A model generated the notes under the pieces. The model was not told where the DNA came from. It saw only the letters and a list, made by a program, of their open reading frames with translations, and did no database searches. This document shows, piece after piece, positions 56,881-64,000 of a stretch of DNA of 64,000 nucleotides. This stretch comes from Combretum micranthum. Taxonomy: Eukaryota; Streptophyta; Magnoliopsida; Myrtales; Combretaceae. The first letter of the stretch is position 1. Every line of letters starts with the position of its first letter. The stretch covers positions 434,001 through 498,000 of the forward strand of contig JAMXBD010000685.1 of the NCBI GenBank assembly GCA_024138025.1, written 5' to 3'. A program made the position numbers and the translations under genes.

Positions 56881-57113
56881 AGGGAAAAATGAAAAACACC
56901 TCCTAAAATTTAAGGGTAGTACAAATTGATCCCCCATACTTTGAAAGCGTAGTTTTTTTACTCCCTAAATTATAAACAATCTGCAAGTTTATGACATGCT
57001 ATCCCTTTTCCCACACAAAATGTTGTACAAAAAAGTACAAAATATCTTAAACTTACAAATTGTTTATAATTTAAAGGATAAAAACTGCGCTTTCAAAGTA
57101 TGGGAGGCCAATC
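56880..57113 (+). mobile_element. MITE, left part, split by solo LTR Xb
   Basis: An inverted repeat of about 50 bases (CTTTGAAAGCG at 56940 with its complement ending at 57097) and outer arms ACACCTCCTAAAATTTAAGG (left) and AAAGTTTAGGGGTATTTT (60667-60685). With Xb removed, the whole is a foldback element of about 290 bp. No ORF. It is typical of plant nonautonomous DNA elements, but the superfamily is not assigned. Confidence 0.65.
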
Positions 57114-57817
57114 TATAAACCCCCAAAGTTTTGTGATCGGTCTAGCTTAAACCCTAATCGGAAGATCAACCGAAAACCCTAAAGTCAACGAAACCCTAGT
57201 TAGATGTAATAGTTAAGTCTGGCATTCCCGTGTTCGTAACCCTAAGAAAGTAAATAAGAGATTAATATGTAGAATAGTTCGTAATACCATAAAGAAGCTT
57301 ATAAAGATCAGATTAGTAAAACCGCAAATCGTTTTGAACTCAAACGGGTATAGTTCTTGAAAAAGTGTCCCAGGGCTCGGAATAGTAAAAACATTCTGAA
57401 TATACCATTAAACTCGTAAAAATATAAGGTTTTTAAAAATATCATTTTTATAATTTTTCGATAAGTAAAAATAACAGATATCGCAATTATACGTGTATTT
57501 TCTTACTACAGGTACTTTATTAGTCATATCTACTTTACATTTTACTATTCATTACTATTCTATACTATTTATTTATCTCTACTTTTTCTAACACATATTC
57601 TTACACTCTATACACCTATTATCTTTACTTTTTACTTTTCTCATAACTTTATTTCACATCTACTTTACTTATTATTACATTTAATCAACAAAAATATAAA
57701 AATTTTCCTCTCTCTTGCTTCTTCCCTTAAGTGGTCGGTGCACCCCCCTTCTCTCTCCTACTCAATTTCTTTTAATTTTCTTTATTTAAAACACACAAAA
57801 TTCACTCCTCATTTTCC

Positions 57818-57825
57818 TATAAATA
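57818..57825 (+). promoter_or_regulatory. TATA box of solo LTR Xb
   Basis: TATAAATA followed by TCCCCCTCC, as in Xa. Confidence 0.55.
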
Positions 57826-59486
57826 TCCCCCTCCTCTTTCACTTCTTTCACACAATTACTACCCATAAATTCACTATCAAATCTCTCCAAAATTCTCTTC
57901 TCAAAACTCTCTTCACATACACTCCCGAAACTCTCTCAAAACACTCCCAAACCCCCTTCTACATACATAAAACTCATTCACACAAAATATTCCAAAACCC
58001 TCTTTAGGTAAAATTTTCTTTACAAAATTCTTCTTACCATATCATGTAACTTTACATGACCATAGTATGAGTTTCCTAAACATATTGTTATGGAAGCTAC
58101 ACTATGTTTATGTATTGTTCTTGTTCATGAAAATCTATTTCTCTAATTCCATGTTGTTATTATGTTTTACATGTTATGTTAGCTTCTTATATATGTAGTT
58201 AATTAAATATAATTATGTATCTAATATATATATATATATTCTTTAGCGCATATAAGCTTACTTGCAATTTATTTACTTTCATGCAAAGTAATTTATTTAT
58301 TTCTTTCTTTGCAATTTATTTATTTCATGTTGTTTTAAGACTAGTCACTAGTCTTAGACTTGTCCTCAATAAGTCAAAACCAATTTTCTCTTTTATTTTG
58401 TTTCTTTTTGGGACTAGTATACTTCTTAGTCTTGGGAGAATTGAAGAAGTTAAAACTCTCAATACTTGACTTTATTTATTATTTATGTTATTTTTGCTTG
58501 TTATTATTTCTCATAATCATGTCCATAAAGATTGTTATCCAAACCTTTAAGCTTCAATTATACTTTTATAGAAAAAGGATTTTACCACCTAAGAATGGTT
58601 TTATATAAAATGTAGAATCTATGGTTAACAAAAGTAAATTTATTATTTTCCAAACTTTAGGAAGAACTCACTATAATTTTAAAAGATATTCTTGTTTTTG
58701 AAAAGCTTTTTAATCATTTCTATATTACTTTGTTTTCCTTAAAAAAAAAAAAATGACTTTTGGTATTAAAATGTTTTCTATAAAAACATAAAATAAGGAA
58801 ATCCCATAAAAAGAGAATGAGAGTTTTCAAACCAAAAATTTTCAAATAAATGATCAAAGAAAACAAATAGGAAAAGTGACACTATTATTGAGAATTTCGA
58901 AAAGAAGGAATTTATTCTTATCAAAAATTCATTTAGGAAAATAGTAAGATAAACATGAAATAATTCTTTGAATACAAAAGAATCAAAATATTCATTTTAA
59001 AGGATTTACAAAACGAATTTCTTATAAACTATGGTTTTCTAAACTTTTAACTAACATTGTTTTACTCAAGAAATTTGGTTGGACAATAAACACTTAAGTA
59101 TGAATGAAATATGAGCTATATATCTATGAAAAATGAATTTCTCAACTATATAGATAATTAAGTATTTAACAAAGCAATTTTTAGATGGTTTAATGTTTGA
59201 AACAAAAATGCTTTTGGGATGGAAAAATTCGTGGTGAATCTGATCGCCACTTTTTCGGAGCCTAAACGACCTATTTTGATGAAAATAATTTTAGGAATGG
59301 ATAGATCTTTTCGAATAGATGGAAATCGGTATATTATATGCGCAATTCCAAGTTAAAATGACCAAGTTATAGCCATTTTAAATTAGAATAATCTTTTATA
59401 CGAACTTTGACATTCTTATGATATAGTTTTAACCAATTTCAAGAATGTTACCAAGAAATACTCATTTTGGGTATTTTCCTTGACTG

Positions 59487-59534
59487 GGTGATTTCGAAGA
59501 GAAATATCCGTATTCCGAGGATTACTTCGACTAA
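59487..59534 (+). CDS. 16-codon LTR micro-ORF, Xb
   Basis: It encodes GDFEEKYPYSEDYFD then TAA, exon-like segment 59488-59585, donor GTGAGT. The base before the first G is no longer A (CTGGGT instead of CTAGGT), so the acceptor may be broken in this copy although the coding block is not. Confidence 0.4.
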   Translation, partial: GDFEEKYPYSEDYFD

Positions 59535-60649
59535 GTAGATTGTTTGATCGACTCATCCGTTTAGAAGAAGTATCAACATGGCAACGTGAGTTTATTTCCT
59601 TAAAAGGCTTTACTTGATTGTGTTTGTAGTTTAGTCGCATTAGAAGTAAGGAAAGATAAATTGATGTGTATGTGAAAATTGTTGAAAGCATTTTAAGAAT
59701 ATCGAGACGAGAATTGTTTGTAAGTAATTATTTGTTTTAGTGTAGTACTTGATATGTATGAAATTCTATGATTACCTTAAAATTGTTAATAATAATGCTA
59801 TGATATATTAAATAAATTGATTCATGTATATCACGAAATGAGTCACATTGCTTGGGGTTATTATCCTTGGGTGAAAAGGATAGTAGCACGGTCGAAAGCA
59901 ACACTTGGCGACTATGATTGAAAGCGATTGCTTGGCAACATGGAATCAAACCAATGCTTGGCGGAAATCCAGAGGCATGGCTCAATCCAAGTAGACTTTA
60001 TATGCTTAGCGGTAATGATCGAAAGCATAACTTAACTAAAACTACTCATTGAGATTATACATCTCCAAACCCCGAATGGAGGACGTAAATCCATTCAACA
60101 TATAGTTTCTAGAAAACTATATGCTTTGTTTGCTCACGTGTATGTTGTATTTCACCTGATTGCTTAAATAACTTGTTTGAAATTTTCTACACAAGAATTT
60201 ACTTATGGAAATAATTCTCACTAAGCATATTGGCTTATACCCCTATAGATATCTTTTGTAGTTTATCTATTTATGGTTGAGGCCACATGGACCGTGCAGC
60301 CAAGTATTATCCATTTTGGTTAAGGAATTTTAGATGAAGTTTAGTGTTAGATAAGATGTAAACTTCATAGAAAATTTCTTACAATAGATTATAGTTATTT
60401 TGGCAGGGGAATGTCCCCAAGACATGTAAGACAATTATTATGAATGAATGAATATAATGAATCCTCTCTTCTTAATTTTTCATTGTATCTTTTTAAGCTT
60501 CATAATTTCATGTATGGTCCTCTAAAGTTGTGAGAGCACAACTTATACTTAATACCGAAGTTTCTGAGAATGACTAAGATTGTCATACTTAAACTTTAAT
60601 ATTTAGTGTAGCGAACTGTTACGTTTAGGATACCCTTTGGGGCATGACA

Positions 60650-60710
60650 TAATCCACGACACGTCTAAAGTTTAGGGGTATTTTTGTTTAAAAAAAAAAA
60701 CCTTGTTATA
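60650..60710 (+). mobile_element. MITE, right part
   Basis: It carries the outer arm complementary to 56895-56935, ending in an A-rich stretch. The host sequence continues at about 60711. Confidence 0.55.
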
Positions 60711-61744
60711 AAAAATAAAATTTGAAAAATATAAAAAAAAGACAACTCTAAAAAGATATGTCATTTTATTAATTAATCAATTTTTCTCATAATTCAAAAT
60801 TTTCAAAGCTCATAAATACATTGAATTGCGATTAGGTACTATATTAACATTAAAACCTAGTTAGGGAATTGATAATGTTCCAAATTAAAAATCAATGAGG
60901 TTATAAGGTACCAACCAACAGTGGTCATAAAAACTTTATAACTAAAGTAGTAATTAGATACCTAATCTTTAATAATCTCAAATGGAAAGTCAAGTAAATT
61001 ATCAATGATCAAGCAAACCCTAAACAATAAAACATAAGTTATGGGAAATTTATGGGAAAACAGTTAATCTCGAGACTTAAAAATAAAAAATAAAATAAAG
61101 GTTATTCTATGAAATGAAAATATGATTTGAATGGTAAAAAGTAGCAAAAAGTAAATATAATAATGTAAATAGTGAATAGTAAATAGTAAATTGTAATTAG
61201 TTAATGGCAAATATGACTAGTAGCTTAGAAAATACTTGTAAAATTAGTCAAAATTACGTGACTAGTAGCACATTTGGAAAAATTTAACAAATAAAGTAAA
61301 ATTAAATTAATAAAATTACCAAAATACCCTTCATTTTACTTAAAAATCACTAAATTAACATAAAAATTACCAAATATTGGAGACAAGGAGTATCGAGCAT
61401 AGGGAAAATCTATAATAGGCTTGGAAATTCAATTTTCTTATGATTACAAACTTTACTTGAAAATATGAAAAATCATCAAACAGATGGAAACCGAAAAAAT
61501 CAAAGTAATGTGGAAAACACTAAAAAAATTCGGAACATGCAAGTAATCAAAGGAAAATGCCTAGAAATTTCTTAAATATGTGACAAATTGCATGCAAAAA
61601 TCACTAAAAATTCAACAACTATCATAAAAATGTAGAAAATTTACACAAAACATATTAATATATGTCAAACATGTAGTAATTTTTTCATAATATTTACCTG
61701 AAACTTGGAGGGTGAAAAAAATCAAAAACCAACCCGAACCCCTC

Positions 61745-61752
61745 TATAAATA
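61745..61752 (+). promoter_or_regulatory. TATA box of LTR U
   Basis: CCCCTCTATAAATAGTGC, a well formed plant TATA context, followed by an A/C-rich leader. Confidence 0.5.
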
Positions 61753-62294
61753 GTGCAAACCACTTCTAAAATTCACCACAAACACACAACTTCACTTAAA
61801 ATTGCTAAACTTGGTATTTAGAGGCTTGATATAAAGAAAGAGGCTTCTGACATCCTTGGATGGTTCACAGTGGTCAGAAGATAGTGGTTCTGATGGTGGG
61901 AACTCCAAATCTTGCATGAATTTTCCATAATTCAAACGTTGCTCTTTCGACTTCAAATTCCTCAATCGAGTCTATCTTGATATTAGTTATAAAATATAAT
62001 TTTTATAGAATTTTTCATCCATGGTTAATATTTTTACAAATTCTCACAAATATAATCATTATAATGTCGAAATACTAATAACAGAATAAGTAATATAAAC
62101 TACATAAATGTTTCTTAAAAATCACTAAATCACTATACCCTTATTATATGATATTTACACTATTGATAATTTGTACGTTTTTAATATTTTTCTTAATATT
62201 TTAGCTATCTATAACCTATGTTCACTAAATCACTACTTATGAATATTACATATATATGGTATACTTTATGGATTCCCTAAATGAACCTGGATAT

Positions 62295-62315
62295 CTACAT
62301 ACATACATACATACA

Positions 62316-62345
<30 letters not shown>
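62295..62345. repeat. (TACA)n microsatellite
   Basis: About twelve perfect tetranucleotide copies. Confidence 0.95.
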
Positions 62346-62348
<3 letters not shown>

Positions 62349-62531
62349 TTGAAATCATAAAAATTACCAACTCATTACCATATAAAGTCACAACTCAAAA
62401 TATCAATCTCATAAAGCTCTATATAATCAAACATTATATTATTACATTTTAATAATGTTATAATTAAACAAAAGTTAGGTTTAACTTATAACCACCATTA
62501 TAATAACTTACTTATTTCACTTTTTCCTATA

Positions 62532-62579
62532 GGTACTCATGTTGTTATAATCAACCCAATATCAAATCATCCCCAATAA
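62532..62579 (+). CDS. Decayed 16-codon LTR micro-ORF candidate, family U
   Basis: After TTTTTCCTATAG the frame GGT to TAA is again exactly 48 bases, encoding GTHVVIINPISNHPQ. Acidity and the DYYD end are lost and no GTGAGT follows. It is assigned by position and length only. Confidence 0.2.
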   Translation, partial: GTHVVIINPISNHPQ

Positions 62580-63769
62580 GTGGTTCAGCATGATAGTCAT
62601 TTTCTTAACTAAAGAATCCTTAAGGTAGTATATTGTTTGTGATTGTAATTAGAATAATAAATGTGTATGCTTGCTTGATTGATTGCTTATGATTGAATGA
62701 CTTGGTTTGGAATGTTGGTTTTAGCTAATCACCTAAACAACAAAAACCTTAAGAATAAATCTGTCCAAACCTAATACAACATGCGTTGCATCCACATTTC
62801 TCATTCTTTTTCCACCAAAACCAACCGTTAAGGTAAGAAAGCAGGTAAATTTCTTCTTTTTACCTTTATTGAACTAAATGACAGGAAAGAAGATCGCAAT
62901 AAAGGCTAAAGCCTATCCGTGGATAGTCTGAGACGGTTTTTATGAGAGAAACGGTCCATTGCACATTACTGGTTTTTGTGGAAGACGTATTCGTGTCAAA
63001 CTTCTTGAAACCCATATTAGAGTGGGGTCAATTTTTCTAATCTTATAATGTACTAGTCAACATCATGTGAATAGCATTTTGTGTTATAATGCATACACTA
63101 ATAACTAGAATTGAATGCTAGTAGATATTTAAATAAATGCAGGATTCTTACCACTAAGCACATGGTTTTTGCTCACCCACCTACAATTCTTTTGCAAGTC
63201 ACCCAATACCATCCTTACCCTAGGAAATTAACTAATATGCCTACAATCATTCCTCTAAGTACCTGGATTTAGGATATGTTTGTATTGTCAGATTTTTATC
63301 TATATCAGATTTGTATCAGCAACTTATTGATATCGAATCAATATCTATTTAGTATCAGTTCAGTTTGGTCAGTTTAAGAGTAAAACTGTTAATCTTTTAT
63401 CGGTATCATATCTGTATCGATTGAGTATCAATTTGGTTTGAAAACAAAACAAAACATACTATCCAAGCATGCCCTTAAGCAACATCAAGCATGGATTTCT
63501 TCAGTGTTGGATTCCATTTTTAAGCCTAGTGACTACCAATTGATTATGGATCATTCTTAATGATTTCTATTAACACTAGGCAAGGCAACACAGCAGGACT
63601 ATTCCTAATTGAATTTTTAAGACGTGACACCATAAAAGCCTAGATAACTTTTTAGAGTTTTAAAGTAATAATTTCTTAACTCACTTATTTCTTGTTTTCC
63701 ACACAGGTCAGTGGTTGAACCAAATTTCAAACCACCCTTCGACTTCTAGTTCACCCTTTGTTTTTTCGA

Positions 63770-63940
63770 CTTCAGTCTGTAGCGATTCCAAACTAAACAG
63801 TTTTTAAAACTGGGCATTTTACAAAACTTTATTGGTTCCTAGTCAGGTGTTCTATAATAAACGGGTCGGGTTTAACATAGTTCGCAACCTTTAGGAGGAT
63901 AAGAGCAAAATTCAAGCTTAATAAACTTTAAAAAAAAAAA
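63770..63940 (+). mobile_element. Decayed 3' end of a Tat-type LTR
   Basis: It aligns by eye with 7140-7285 of the Tat solo LTR: GTAGCGATTCC for GTGGCGACTCT, TTCCTAGTC for CCCCTAGTC, AACGGGTCGGGTTTAAC for AATGGGTTCGGGTTTAA, then TTTAGGAGGATAAG for TTAGGAGAAATGAA and AAGCTT near the expected LTR end. It is much older than the other Tat copies. Confidence 0.4.
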
Positions 63941-64000
63941 AGCTAATAAAATGTCACTGCACAAGCAAAAGGACACAAAAGCTTTATGTGCTCAAAAAAT

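Larger units (their letters stand above)
57114..60649 (+). mobile_element. Solo LTR of family X (Xb), plus strand, inside a MITE
   Basis: It starts TATAAACCCCC (TGTAAACCCCC with one G-to-A change) and ends TTTGGGGCATGACA. Flanks are CAATC (57109-57113) and TAATC (60650-60654), a duplication with one transition. TATA box at 57818-57825, donor-like TTTAG/GTAAAA near 58006, a decayed hairpin ORF near 59350 (TGG changed to TAG), and the micro-ORF at 59487-59534. Confidence 0.85.
60711..63629 (+). mobile_element. Old LTR (family U) of the same architecture, plus strand
   Basis: A TATA box (61745-61752), a leader starting AATTCACCACAAACACACAAC, a 48-base micro-ORF-like frame (62532-62579), a CACTAAGC...GCTCACCC block (63152-63180) and a terminus AAGACGTGACA at 63629 follow each other at the same spacing as in Xa (1050 bases from micro-ORF stop to end). 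Its 5' end was not found. A (TACA)n microsatellite lies at 62295-62345. Confidence 0.45.

Noticed and set aside
1..64000. CRISPR array, rRNA, organelle insert or host gene
   Set aside because: No spaced palindromic repeats, no rRNA-like or plastid-like stretches, and no multi-exon coding pattern outside transposon genes were seen on either strand.

Overview
This window is AT-rich plant nuclear DNA, most likely from a dicot with a large, transposon-filled genome. The species cannot be named from the sequence. The evidence is LTR retrotransposons with initiator-Met and Arg tRNA primer-binding sites, a Tat/Ogre-type Ty3-gypsy element with two RNase H domains, TATAAATA promoters, and a MITE. I found no host protein gene, rRNA gene, genuine tRNA gene or CRISPR array. 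Almost every base that can be assigned belongs to nested LTR retrotransposons.

Layout: (1) 1-10881 holds an LTR of family W, cut by a family Y solo LTR (1531-9898), which is itself cut by a Tat-type solo LTR (4023-7286, TSD GAAGG). A second W end lies in inverted orientation at about 10450-10881. (2) 10882-18897 is a non-autonomous family X element on the minus strand. It has a truncated LTR, about 1.1 kb of internal sequence with a 126-codon ORF, and a PBS-flanked 3.3 kb LTR. A separate solo LTR (13197-14984, TSD GTTTA) interrupts its interior. (3) 18898-52340 is a concentric stack of X and Y LTRs. A complete Tat/Ogre element (32011-46997, TSD AGTGA) sits in an X LTR (28911-48179), inside a Y LTR (25955-50580, TSD CTCCT), inside another X LTR (from 21847), inside a further X LTR fragment (20173-21846). 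(4) 52341-56880 holds a diverged plus-strand LTR (V, ending at 54400) and the 3' end of a minus-strand Tekay-like element (T), with its polypurine tract at 56496-56510. (5) 56880-60710 is a MITE split by an X solo LTR (57114-60649). (6) 60711-63629 is an old LTR (U), followed by a heavily decayed Tat-type LTR end at 63770-63940.

The intact element is read on the minus strand: LTR, tRNA-Arg PBS, extra ORF1, gag, protease, an intron-like gap, RT, RNase H, a second RNase H, integrase, a repeat-rich 3' UTR, polypurine tract, LTR. The termini are perfect, but nearly every coding domain carries frameshifts. It is structurally complete and probably cannot move by itself.

The most unusual signal is in the iMet-type LTRs (X, Y, V, more loosely W and U). 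Nine diverged copies carry a splice-flanked block (AG before, GTGAGT after) with a micro-ORF. It is exactly 16 codons including the stop in eight copies and 19 in the ninth. The consensus is roughly G-[D/E/N]-x-E-x4-[L/Y/F]-P-[E/D]-D-Y-[Y/F/C]-D-stop. Silent and conservative codon changes with constant length suggest selection on a peptide encoded by the LTR.
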